Notes under the pieces: generated by a model | The model's database searches: none | Told to the model about the DNA's origin: nothing | Seen by the model: only the letters and a program-made list of their open reading frames with translations | Shown here: positions 7,862 through 14,861 of the stretch, piece by piece | How the letters are laid out: each line of letters begins with the position of its first letter | How positions within the stretch are numbered: position 1 is the stretch's first letter | Virus record (IMG/VR): IMGVR_UViG_3300025013_000002 | Location: 1 to 64,000 of that record | DNA: 64,000 nt | From: a virus | Reading direction: 5' to 3' (one strand) | Position numbers and translations under genes: made by a program

Positions 7862-8871
7862 GCTGCCTCCTTCCAGACCGTCATCATCCGGTCGATTTTA
7901 TTTTCGTCGTACCCAAGCTCGCCAAGGTACAAAGCCAGTTCCTCGTCGAGCGACCGGTTGGCAATTTCTTCCTGCTCTCCATTTTCCTGAACCAGAACCT
8001 GCAAAGCTTCAGGAACCTTCACCAGCTTGACGTTGGCCTGAGGCGCTGAGATGGTCTTCAACTCAGGAACGGTGCCAGTGACCTCGATCCGGTAGAAGTC
8101 GGTGTCGTTCAGAGCGGGGAATTCTTCATCCGCTCGAATTCGGATCTGAATTAGTGAAGGCAAATTTGTGGCTAGACGCTCGTACTTCGCGGTGCCTTTG
8201 TCAATGGTCAGGAGGAGAACTCCGGTATCGACCGAGGATTGAAACTCCTTGTTGATCGGGTGGTTCGTGTAGACTAGCTTGCCTAGTTCGTACCTGCTGT
8301 GAATGTCCCCTACGACCGCAAGATCGAAAGGCTCCAGCAAATGATCGACATCAATTTCCTCCTTGACGAACTGATTGTAGTTGCAGCGGAAATGCGAGAT
8401 CAGGATGTTTGTGTGCCCTTCTTGAAACTCGAACTGGACTCCTGCGGGTGGAATTTCCTTTGGCAGGTTGCAGTGGTTCATGAAGTGGAGCGAGAAACGG
8501 TCGTCAGGAAAATGAGCACTCCAATCGGTGCTTCTGTAATTAACTTGGATCGTTTTGTCCTTGCCCATGTCTAGGTGCTTGAAGGTATCCTTGCCAGGCC
8601 CAATCGTACAATGATTCCCGGAGACTAAGTAAACTTCGACCCCCGCCTCACGACACATTCTGAAGAAAATTAATGCAAGCTCCTGCTCATCTAGGTCAGG
8701 CTCACATCTCTCAAAAACATCACCTGCGACAATAAGCTCTGCGTGATGGTGAAGGCAGGCTTCAATTAAATAGTCGAAGAGGCAAAAATAGCGTTCGATT
8801 TGCCAGGTTGTAGGAGCCTCTCGCCTGAGCCAGATGTGCCAATCTGCGGTACAGATAAATTTTTTAGGCAA
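7858..8871 (-). CDS. sbcD: SbcD/Mre11/gp47-like nuclease
   Basis: 337 residues, TTG start. Motifs of the Mre11 family appear in order: CTADWHIW, VAGDVFE, LVSGNHC, ILISHFR and VVGDIHSR, giving the metal-binding Asp/His/Asn set. The partner of the SbcC-like ATPase; together they trim and resect DNA ends. The start lies within the end of an HNH endonuclease gene, which appears to have inserted just upstream. Confidence 0.93.
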   Translation of the reverse strand: MPKKFICTADWHIWLRREAPTTWQIERYFCLFDYLIEACLHHHAELIVAGDVFERCEPDLDEQELALIFFRMCREAGVEVYLVSGNHCTIGPGKDTFKHLDMGKDKTIQVNYRSTDWSAHFPDDRFSLHFMNHCNLPKEIPPAGVQFEFQEGHTNILISHFRCNYNQFVKEEIDVDHLLEPFDLAVVGDIHSRYELGKLVYTNHPINKEFQSSVDTGVLLLTIDKGTAKYERLATNLPSLIQIRIRADEEFPALNDTDFYRIEVTGTVPELKTISAPQANVKLVKVPEALQVLVQENGEQEEIANRSLDEELALYLGELGYDENKIDRMMTVWKEAA

Positions 8872-9403
8872 CTAGCGCCTCCTCGCTAAAAGGTTGATGA
8901 ACACTTCTGGCTTTCTTGGCTACAACCTCTGCTTCCGCAATTGTGTCAAATCTTCCGAAGTACATATAAGGGCCTCCTCCTGGCTCCTTGACTCGGACCG
9001 TCCATTTGCCAGATCTAGCACATTGGGACACCCCACGCACCCCTGACTTACTTCTTTTAGTGGCACCTTTTCTGTTCTGTCCATTTTCAGATTTTGTTGC
9101 CAACCTCAAGTTGCTCTTCCTGTTGTCACACGGGTTGTGGTTAATGTGGTCTACGTCGAAGCCTTTTGGTGCGTCTAACAAAAATCTTGACATGACAACA
9201 CGACTACTGGTACCCGACACCTTGCCATACACGACTACATAGCCGCCGCGTACCGTTAAACACCAATGCAGCCCACACTCTTTTAGTCGAGCAACATCTT
9301 CCGTGTCTACCAGAACTACCGCTATATGATTTCGCCCTTTTATCGTTAGTTCCGTAGTTTTGTCATTAATTTCTTCATATTCGTTGGTTACCCTACGACG
9401 CAT
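8864..9403 (-). CDS. HNH homing endonuclease with AP2 DNA-binding domain
   Basis: 179 residues. The central HNH motif is DVDHINHNPCDNRKSNLR, followed by an AP2-type domain (GVRGVSQCARSGKWTVRV ... YFGRFDTIAEAE). This is the standard layout of free-standing phage homing endonucleases, which cut a related DNA site and spread by repair. It lies between the SbcD-like gene and an unknown gene with only short overlaps, so it has not obviously broken either. GGAG lies eight bases before the ATG. Confidence 0.93.
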   Translation of the reverse strand: MRRRVTNEYEEINDKTTELTIKGRNHIAVVLVDTEDVARLKECGLHWCLTVRGGYVVVYGKVSGTSSRVVMSRFLLDAPKGFDVDHINHNPCDNRKSNLRLATKSENGQNRKGATKRSKSGVRGVSQCARSGKWTVRVKEPGGGPYMYFGRFDTIAEAEVVAKKARSVHQPFSEEALVA

Positions 9404-9795
9404 TTCTTGAACTCCATTTCCCTCAAGGGTGTCAGGCTCGAATCGCTAGGCTTGTCGGTGAGGCCGAAGCAGACCAGCTTCACGTCGGTGCTAATAAATC
9501 TACATCCCTTGAACAGGGAATGGCTATTTTCTCGAACCTGATACCCAGGAACCACGTAGCCTTCCGTTCTGGATTTGGGCACGTAAGAGCCAAGGATATC
9601 CCCTTCAATTATCAGCTTGTTATCCACGACCTTCGCGGAGTCCACAAATCCAACATTGAGGTGCTGATTGAAATCCCCAAGAATCGGAATCTCCTTCCCT
9701 TGTATGGCCTCAGCCATCTGGTAGAGAGCTTCGGGCGCGAATCTTTCTTGCCTCAAGTCAACTTCAGTCGAAGCGGCTTCTGCGATGAATCTCAT
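9388..9795 (-). CDS. Unknown protein with beta-barrel-like segment
   Basis: 135 residues. The middle (IPILGDFNQHLNVGFVDSAK, then KLIIEGDIL) weakly recalls the N-terminal barrel of HK97-type head maturation proteases, where a change-tolerant 'GxV' strand precedes the catalytic part, but no protease triad is visible and no capsid genes are near. Left as unknown. Start ATG directly follows the stop of the upstream gene. Confidence 0.7.
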   Translation of the reverse strand: MRFIAEAASTEVDLRQERFAPEALYQMAEAIQGKEIPILGDFNQHLNVGFVDSAKVVDNKLIIEGDILGSYVPKSRTEGYVVPGYQVRENSHSLFKGCRFISTDVKLVCFGLTDKPSDSSLTPLREMEFKKCVVG

Positions 9796-10029
9796 TTAGG
9801 CCACCTCGTCTTCCGGGTCCTTGTCGCATCCGAACAAGGTGTCCATCCCGTACTCCTCGTTGGCTTCACAGGCAATGCCGTGGAGGATCAGATCAATCTC
9901 TTCGAGGGCATCGGTGTCGATCTCGTCGAAATTGCGAAGGCCGCAGAGACGATCAAGCACGTAGGCGCGAGCCTCTTTGAGTCGCTCCGGGTTGATTGCT
10001 AGGTGATAAATTTTGAATTCTTCGTTCAT
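9796..10029 (-). CDS. Small acidic protein, unknown function
   Basis: 77 residues with AAGGAG before the ATG. Helical N-terminal half (INPERLKEARAYVLDRL), acidic C-terminus. It is the first gene transcribed after the tRNA region on this strand. Family not recognised. Confidence 0.75.
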   Translation of the reverse strand: MNEEFKIYHLAINPERLKEARAYVLDRLCGLRNFDEIDTDALEEIDLILHGIACEANEEYGMDTLFGCDKDPEDEVA

Positions 10030-10048
10030 TTTGGATCTCCTTAACTCG

Positions 10049-10124
10049 TGGAGCCACTGACAGGAATCGAACCCGCAACATCTTGGTTACAAGCCAAGCG
10101 TTCTTCCATTTGAACTACAGCGGC
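10049..10124 (-). tRNA. tRNA-Thr(UGU)
   Basis: Reads as a full cloverleaf on the minus strand: acceptor GCCGCTG pairs CAGTGGC, D arm GTTC...GAAC, anticodon stem CTTGG/CCAAG with loop CTTGTAA giving anticodon TGT, and T loop TTCGATT. The CCA end is encoded. Phages carry tRNAs to match their codon use or to replace cleaved host tRNAs. This is the only tRNA found in the window. Confidence 0.95.
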
Positions 10125-10129
10125 TTAAA

Positions 10130-10640
10130 TTAGTGTCCCGTATGAGGCCGGGACCACGCCTACTCCTGACTCACCCAGCACGTCTACCGGCCACCTCTGG
10201 AGTGTGGTGGTTGGCCTCGGACTTTCGCCTGCTAAGACGCTTAAGTTTCCGAGGCGCCATAAGTGTCCCTCACGGGACGTAGATTTCCGGTTCCCTCATT
10301 ACTACTCAACTGCACCGGAAGGTCGTTGAGCTATCCCCATAACCAGCAGGTCTCTGGAGCAGACTTCCACGCGGTCTGCCAGCGCTGCCTGAATAACTAC
10401 CGTAGAGTACAGGCTCCTCCCCTTTCACACGTTTCAGGTCGCTCATGTTAGGCTTGGGTACAACCACCGAGAACACAGGTTTGAGCTTCAAGCGCCTAGC
10501 AACTAGGCACCTCAGAGGCTTGCGCTCCAACTTCGCTGTACCAGCTACCAGCCTTAGCCAAATAAGGCCATGCCCTCAATGACGTGCTACTCGTCCGCGT
10601 CTACACCTCCTGTTCTGAGGGAGAAAAGTGAGCGGGGTTA
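10130..10640 (-). ncRNA. Large structured non-coding RNA candidate next to the tRNA
   Basis: About 500 bases have no convincing gene on either strand but are rich in self-complementary arms. On the minus strand I can pair GCCTTA/TAAGGC, a GTGCCTAG/CTAGGCGC hairpin with a three-base loop, GCAGAC/GTCTGC, a 5-bp stem closed by a GTGA (GNRA) tetraloop, GCCTCGGA/TCCGAGGC, and GTCCCG/CGGGAC. CTCAAC/GTTGAG plus TTCCGGT/ACCGGAA form an H-type pseudoknot. GNRA loops favour the minus strand, the tRNA's strand. Size, position beside a tRNA and complexity recall the ROOL/GOLLD class of large phage RNAs, but I cannot assign a family. Confidence 0.6.
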
Positions 10641-10644
10641 TTTC

Positions 10645-10854
10645 CTACAGAAACGCCTGCTTCATTTTCTCAGCGAGCCTGGTTGCTTCCAGACTTTCAC
10701 CAAGGTGCTTCTCGCGAGCATTCATCAGATCCGAAATCTTGGCTTCGATGCCTTCTGCGGCAGTGTCGTGCTTCGAGGAATGGGCCTCAAGTTCACGGAT
10801 GGCCTTCTGGAAGGTACCCATGATTTGGTCGATGGTTTTACATTTGAGGAACAA
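10645..10854 (-). CDS. Small coiled-coil protein
   Basis: 69 residues, mostly helical with heptad-like spacing (IDQIMGTFQKAIRELEAH, then KISDLMNAREKHLGESLEAT). Clear GGAG-type site upstream of the ATG. It ends five bases before the structured RNA region. Function unknown. Confidence 0.75.
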   Translation of the reverse strand: MFLKCKTIDQIMGTFQKAIRELEAHSSKHDTAAEGIEAKISDLMNAREKHLGESLEATRLAEKMKQAFL

Positions 10855-10879
10855 TTTATTCTCCTTTTAGTTTTTGGTT

Positions 10880-11083
10880 TTAGTCCTTAATCACGTCCAC
10901 GGTCTCCTGCATGAAGAACGTGGTCACTGAGCTGATCCAAATCAGGGCGAACATCGTCCCTACAACTCCCCAGACCCAACCTGCTGCCTGTAGCCGGTCC
11001 AGGAGGAGCCAAGCAACAATAGTCGGTACGGTTGGGATTCGCACAGGGATCTGCTTGTAGCTGATAACTTTTACTGATTTCAT
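10880..11083 (-). CDS. Small membrane protein
   Basis: 67 residues with a basic N-terminus, a hydrophobic stretch around residues 18-30 (PTIVAWLLLDRL) and a clear membrane segment GWVWGVVGTMFALIWISSV. One or two membrane passes are likely. Function unknown; the position downstream of a strongly structured hairpin suggests read-through expression from the binding-protein gene. Confidence 0.75.
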   Translation of the reverse strand: MKSVKVISYKQIPVRIPTVPTIVAWLLLDRLQAAGWVWGVVGTMFALIWISSVTTFFMQETVDVIKD

Positions 11084-11096
11084 TTTGTCTCCAGAA

Positions 11097-11136
11097 CAAC
11101 TCCGCAGGCCAGGGAGGGCCTATACCTGCGGAGTTG
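11097..11136. terminator. 12-bp stem-loop after the binding-protein gene
   Basis: CAACTCCGCAGG pairs with CCTGCGGAGTTG around a 16-base loop that itself contains GGCC/GGCC. It lies nine bases after the stop of the gene at 11,145. There is no U-run on the minus strand (there is one on the plus strand, CTTTTT), so it may instead be an RNA-stability hairpin. Confidence 0.5.
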
Positions 11137-11144
11137 CTCACTTT

Positions 11145-12071
11145 TTAGAATACGATGTTGTCGAAGTCGGCGTCTTGTGCTCCTGCACCCAGGCCACCAG
11201 AATTGCCAGCCCCTTTACCCTCGATGCTCATTCCGGGAGGAAGAGATTTCTGCGCTTCTTCCTTGCGGGTAGCCGAGATCAACTTGCGCTGGGACTCGAA
11301 GCCCCTTACGGACTCGTCAACCGCCTTAACGGTCTCGGTCAGCAGCTTGCGCTCTTCGAGGGGATACGGGCGATCCTTCTGGAGAACCGGAGTGATGATC
11401 CAGTAGACGTTGGTGCCGTTGATCTGCTGCTCGGTGGTCAAGAGGGTCGGGAAGAAGTAGAGGGGAAATTTCCCCGCCGAGTCCAGGTACTGTTTGAAGG
11501 GCAGGAAGCTGGTACCCTTGAAGTACATGATCGCCCCTTTGGTCTCCTCACCTACCTTGACCTGCACGAAAACCTGATATTGACACGTACACTTTTCGTC
11601 CTTGAGCACGTTCTTCGCACGACGCGGGCAGGTTCTGGACATGCACTCGTGGCCCAAGTTGTCACCTACGGCTTTCTCGCCTGGATCGAGCACGAGTTGG
11701 CTCTGGCAGATGTGCTTCTTGGCGTCCTTGACTTTCTCAGAGTCCGGGAAGAACGAGAACTTGGTCCCGAATTTCACGATGGTGATCTCAGGATTGGCTC
11801 CGCAGTCGATGCCGATGTCCTCGATAATCGTGTTCTTGCCTTCTTGCTTCGTGATCTGGTTGTAGACAAAGTTCCCCATCGGGACGGTGTTGCCTTTGGT
11901 GTCCTTGATCGGGTACTTGTTGACTTTGAGAGTCGGGGTCTTATCGAACGAAGTGTTGGTGGCCTGCCCGGTCGCACCAAGAATTTCCCTGATCTCCTCT
12001 GGAGTCATGCCTTCAAAAAGGTCTGCGAGGTTCACTGTTGCTGCGTTAGTTTTTTCAGTTGCTTTTGCCAT
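11145..12071 (-). CDS. Putative single-stranded DNA-binding protein
   Basis: 308 residues from the ATG at 12,071, which follows AAGGA; longer readings cross the leader. A central cysteine/histidine cluster (KHIC, GHECMSRTC, KCTCQY) could bind zinc as in T4 gp32. Flanking beta strands (FVQVKV, GAIMYFKGTSFLPF) fit an OB-like core. The C-terminus is glycine-rich and ends in DADFDNIVF, like the acidic-aromatic tails by which SSB proteins recruit partners. Position at the head of the replication block and its own terminator suit an abundant protein. Homology is not proven. Confidence 0.5.
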   Translation of the reverse strand: MAKATEKTNAATVNLADLFEGMTPEEIREILGATGQATNTSFDKTPTLKVNKYPIKDTKGNTVPMGNFVYNQITKQEGKNTIIEDIGIDCGANPEITIVKFGTKFSFFPDSEKVKDAKKHICQSQLVLDPGEKAVGDNLGHECMSRTCPRRAKNVLKDEKCTCQYQVFVQVKVGEETKGAIMYFKGTSFLPFKQYLDSAGKFPLYFFPTLLTTEQQINGTNVYWIITPVLQKDRPYPLEERKLLTETVKAVDESVRGFESQRKLISATRKEEAQKSLPPGMSIEGKGAGNSGGLGAGAQDADFDNIVF

Positions 12072-12127
12072 TTTGAGATTTTCCTTAAATAATTTGAGAT
12101 AGTTGGGTTCCCTCCCTGATTTTTTAA

Positions 12128-12141
12128 ATTCATTTGTGAAT
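12128..12141. repeat. ATTCA-N4-TGAAT palindrome
   Basis: Copy ATTCATTTGTGAAT upstream of the binding-protein gene, between a terminator and a TTTAAAA stretch that could serve as a -10 region. Confidence 0.65.
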
Positions 12142-12148
12142 TGTTGGT

Positions 12149-12179
12149 GGAAAAGAGGAGCCCTCTTTGGGAGGGCTCC
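12149..12179 (-). terminator. Rho-independent terminator
   Basis: On the minus strand GGAGCCCTC pairs with GAGGGCTCC around CCAAA, followed by TCTTTTCC. It ends the transcript of the gene stopping at 12,188. Confidence 0.85.
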
Positions 12180-12187
12180 GATCAAAA

Positions 12188-12577
12188 CTACAGCGCATCT
12201 ACCATCGCCCTAAGCTGCTCAAGGGATGCACCTAGGAGCTTCTCGTCTTCCTTCTGCGCGATGATCGACATGAGCTTCTGCTTCTTCTCCTTGGACTCCT
12301 TGACCTTCTCTGCAGCCTCGGCCTCGTTCAGTCTGACTTCTATCACGCGCTTGATGACCTCGAACTTGAGTTGGAGCACGGCGTCGAGGTTTTTGCTCTT
12401 GACGACGAAGCTCTCGGTGTCGCTGTCCTTCAGCTTGCGATGCAGGTCCTTGGCGATGTTGTCGAGGCAGGCGCCGTTGTTGACTGCGGTGAGCGGGAGG
12501 TCCCACAGGTCCTCGGTGCTGAGGTTGCCCTTGGGAGACTCGAAACGAATTTTCATCCTGCTGGCTTTTTCGAACAT
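12188..12577 (-). CDS. Conserved phage protein, unknown function
   Basis: 129 residues. The opening MFEKASRMKIRFESPKG and the LSTEDLWDLPL segment are a pattern I recognise from many uncharacterised phage proteins. The remainder is helical and charged, ending in a probable coiled coil. Its neighbour upstream encodes the 670-residue protein with a DUF2135-like part; the pair is probably functionally linked. Confidence 0.8.
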   Translation of the reverse strand: MFEKASRMKIRFESPKGNLSTEDLWDLPLTAVNNGACLDNIAKDLHRKLKDSDTESFVVKSKNLDAVLQLKFEVIKRVIEVRLNEAEAAEKVKESKEKKQKLMSIIAQKEDEKLLGASLEQLRAMVDAL

Positions 12578-12588
12578 TTTTCTTCCTC

Positions 12589-14601
12589 CTAGAAGTTGAT
12601 TTTGAGGGTGCGGGTGAAGCTACCCTTGACTCTGCAAAGTACGCTGCTGCGCTGCGTTGAGGAGAACCCGATTCCACTGAGTTGGTTCTCGGACTCCTCG
12701 ACCTTCATCTTGGAGCCTACGACCTCGAAGACCTTCCGGTGCGCGTTCAGTTCCTCGTTCAGGAACTCGTTGTAGAAGCCCCGCGCCTTGCCTTCGTTCA
12801 CGCACTTGTCGAGCATGAAGAAGAAGTGCTTGTTTCCTACGCCATGCCCGTCCCAGTGGTTCGGGGAGTGCATGAGGACGTTGACCTTGTGGAAGGTCTG
12901 CGTCGGGAGGCCCCATACGACCTTCGATGTCTGCGAAGAAGGCAGCGACTTGACGATCTCGAATCCGTCCTTGTGGCTGTACTTGATCTGGGCGACTTCG
13001 ACATAATCCCTGGGGTGCATCACCTTGGGGTACGCGAAGTTGTAGGTGGTCCCAGCGAACTCGATCTCGACTTCGAAACCGAAGTTGTCGCTGTTGCGCT
13101 GGGAGAACTGGTGGACCATCAGCGTATAAACGCCCTCGCGCATCTGGCGCTTGTCGGAGTAGTAAATATTCTCCGCAGGATCGGTCCTCATCCCGTCTGC
13201 GCCGTTTGCGTCCAGGTCGAGGCACCCACCATTCGGAGATAGCCTGCGGCGGTTCGAGTAGTAGATCTTGTGGCCGTTCGGCTCGATCATGTGGAAGTCG
13301 AGGTCGTCGGTATTGTTCCACGCCAGCCTGCAGCAGAGGTCGCCTTCGACCTTCCCACCAGCCTTCTTGACGCGCTCCTTGATCGAGTCCGTCATGTCGC
13401 CTGTGTACGACCACGAGAAGTTGTTCGGCCACTTGAACATGCCCTTGGCGTCAGAGTCGATGGGAGCGATCAGGCTGACCATGTTCCCGGCGTGCTTGTT
13501 CTCAAGCAGGATCTCCAACGACTCCACCTTCGGTAGAACATTGGAGATAAATTCTGCGATCCCGATTTCTTCAACTCGGTCGAAACTTTTCATGTTCTCG
13601 GGAACAGCCCCAGCCAACTCCTCGAACACATTAGTCATCCGCTGCTTGGATTCCCTGTTGGCGAACAGGATGTTGTTCACGGTGATGTCTTCCATGACCG
13701 CGTACCTGCGCTGGAGGGCAGAGGTTAACCCGAGTTCCTCGATTGTCCTCTGCGCCTTCTCGATCATGCCCTTGGTGATCAGAGCGCTGGGGCGCTTGTA
13801 GTTGCTAGGCGCCACCTTTGCCTCGAACGATCCTACAGACGGCTCCAGGTCCTTGCCTTCGGAGAGATCCACCAGCAAAGTCCCGATGACCGTGCCTCGA
13901 ATTTTGGAGACAGACTGGGGCACGCTCTTCACCCGCGACCAGCAGAAGATGTCGTGCTGCGAAGCCGGAAGCTTGGCGAATTCCTTCTTCAGCTTCAAGA
14001 AGCTCTCCACCGCGAACTTGTGTTCCTCGCCCCGGTACAGCGAATTCTGCGCGATCAGCTCCAGCACTGTGTCGATGGAATCCAGAGAGATTTCCTTGAG
14101 GCTCCTCAGGAAAACGTCCTTGGTGCTCCTGGACTCAGACAGTCTGGCGCCGATGTCGAGCCCTTTGACCACTCGGTCGGTCGGGATCTTGATGTAGAAG
14201 TGCTCCCAGGTAAGCATTTCTCCCGAATCCGTCTGCTGGAAGTTTTTGTCAACCCCGGCTACGGACTCAGGGTGGAGGAAGATGTTGCTGATTTCGCTGG
14301 ATTTAACCAGAGTGGAAAGCGCGTCCGAAACTACCTGATAGAAGCCGCCGGGCTGGGCGTCCCAGATACTGACCACTTTCCCGTCGATGATGGCAACTAC
14401 GTCGCCAACCGCTCTGATAAAGGATCGACAGCAGGTGCAATCGTGCTCCGTGCGTTCTTTGTAGATCGGATCGGTGCCTTCTGGGAAGCTGCTGAGGTAG
14501 GTCTCCCAGAGAAGATCCTTGGAAACCTCGGCGCGAAAAAGCTCGTGCTGCTTCATCACATCGAACTGCTTTTGAACCGCTACCTTGAAATCGTTGAACA
14601 T
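12589..14601 (-). CDS. Large phage protein with DUF2135-like domain
   Basis: 670 residues from the ATG at 14,601 with AGGAGG five bases upstream. Residues 1-400 show no motif I recognise except a CTCC pair near residue 50. Residues about 420-560 (CRLAWNNTDDLDFHMIEPNG, NGGCLDLDANG, VYTLMVHQFSQR) resemble the DUF2135/YfaP-type domain, a beta-rich domain with conserved D and N residues. Biochemical role unknown. It has a double-operator promoter and comes right after a small-RNA terminator, so it is a separately regulated unit with the gene at 12,188. Confidence 0.75.
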   Translation of the reverse strand: MFNDFKVAVQKQFDVMKQHELFRAEVSKDLLWETYLSSFPEGTDPIYKERTEHDCTCCRSFIRAVGDVVAIIDGKVVSIWDAQPGGFYQVVSDALSTLVKSSEISNIFLHPESVAGVDKNFQQTDSGEMLTWEHFYIKIPTDRVVKGLDIGARLSESRSTKDVFLRSLKEISLDSIDTVLELIAQNSLYRGEEHKFAVESFLKLKKEFAKLPASQHDIFCWSRVKSVPQSVSKIRGTVIGTLLVDLSEGKDLEPSVGSFEAKVAPSNYKRPSALITKGMIEKAQRTIEELGLTSALQRRYAVMEDITVNNILFANRESKQRMTNVFEELAGAVPENMKSFDRVEEIGIAEFISNVLPKVESLEILLENKHAGNMVSLIAPIDSDAKGMFKWPNNFSWSYTGDMTDSIKERVKKAGGKVEGDLCCRLAWNNTDDLDFHMIEPNGHKIYYSNRRRLSPNGGCLDLDANGADGMRTDPAENIYYSDKRQMREGVYTLMVHQFSQRNSDNFGFEVEIEFAGTTYNFAYPKVMHPRDYVEVAQIKYSHKDGFEIVKSLPSSQTSKVVWGLPTQTFHKVNVLMHSPNHWDGHGVGNKHFFFMLDKCVNEGKARGFYNEFLNEELNAHRKVFEVVGSKMKVEESENQLSGIGFSSTQRSSVLCRVKGSFTRTLKINF

Positions 14602-14639
14602 CTGATCCTCCTTTTGTTTTGTCTTCAATCCATATTTGA

Positions 14640-14668
14640 ATCCTAATTCATTTCTGAATTATTGTCAA
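14640..14668 (-). promoter_or_regulatory. Promoter with palindrome filling the spacer
   Basis: TTGACA (14,663-14,668) and TAGGAT (14,640-14,645) are 17 bp apart, and the spacer contains ATTCAGAAATGAAT at 14,646-14,659. A second copy, ATTCAGAAGTGAAT, lies at 14,676-14,689 just upstream. A protein bound to the palindrome would sit between the two polymerase contact sites. Confidence 0.8.
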
Positions 14669-14699
14669 GCTAAAAATTCACTTCTGAATACTTTCTGGT

Positions 14700-14803
14700 G
14701 AAAAAGAGGAGCCCCCTCCTAGCCGAGGGGCTCCTCACAACTTCTGCACCTAGTTTGCGGCTATGCACAGCACTACTGTGTAACCGGGGACCACATGGAC
14801 TTG
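14700..14803 (-). ncRNA. Small RNA gene with own promoter and terminator
   Basis: A promoter (feature at 14,810) is followed by about 100 bases without an ORF. They contain a hairpin (GGTTA-CACAG-TAGTG-CTGTG-CA-TAGCC) and end in a GC-rich terminator, GAGGAGCCCCTC/GAGGGGGCTCCTC plus TTTTT. The next gene has its own promoter beyond the terminator, so this unit makes an independent transcript. No known RNA family is recognised. Confidence 0.6.
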
Positions 14804-14809
14804 AAATTC

Positions 14810-14838
14810 ACAATAATCTACTTCGGCCTAAATGTCAA
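14810..14838 (-). promoter_or_regulatory. Promoter of the small RNA gene
   Basis: TTGACA at 14,833-14,838, 17-bp spacer, TATTGT at 14,810-14,815. The palindrome ATTCAGATGTGAAT lies immediately upstream at 14,846-14,859, the same distance from -35 as at the 14.6 and 58.2 kb promoters. Confidence 0.7.
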
Positions 14839-14861
14839 GCAAAAAATTCACATCTGAATAT

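Noticed and set aside
9388-9795. Head maturation protease
   Set aside because: Only a vague resemblance over one beta region; no catalytic residues and no capsid or portal genes nearby.
10306-10530. A 74-codon minus-strand frame inside the structured RNA
   Set aside because: No ribosome site, odd composition, and it runs through the stems and pseudoknot.
10130-10640. tmRNA or group I intron as the identity of the structured RNA
   Set aside because: I see no tRNA-like 3' end or tag-coding frame for tmRNA, and no convincing P7 core or split gene for a group I intron. The tRNA itself is complete and separate.
11085-12092. A 335-codon open frame on the plus strand
   Set aside because: It is fully antisense to the well-supported binding-protein gene, has no ribosome site and starts beside that gene's downstream hairpin. 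High-GC third positions often keep the opposite strand open.
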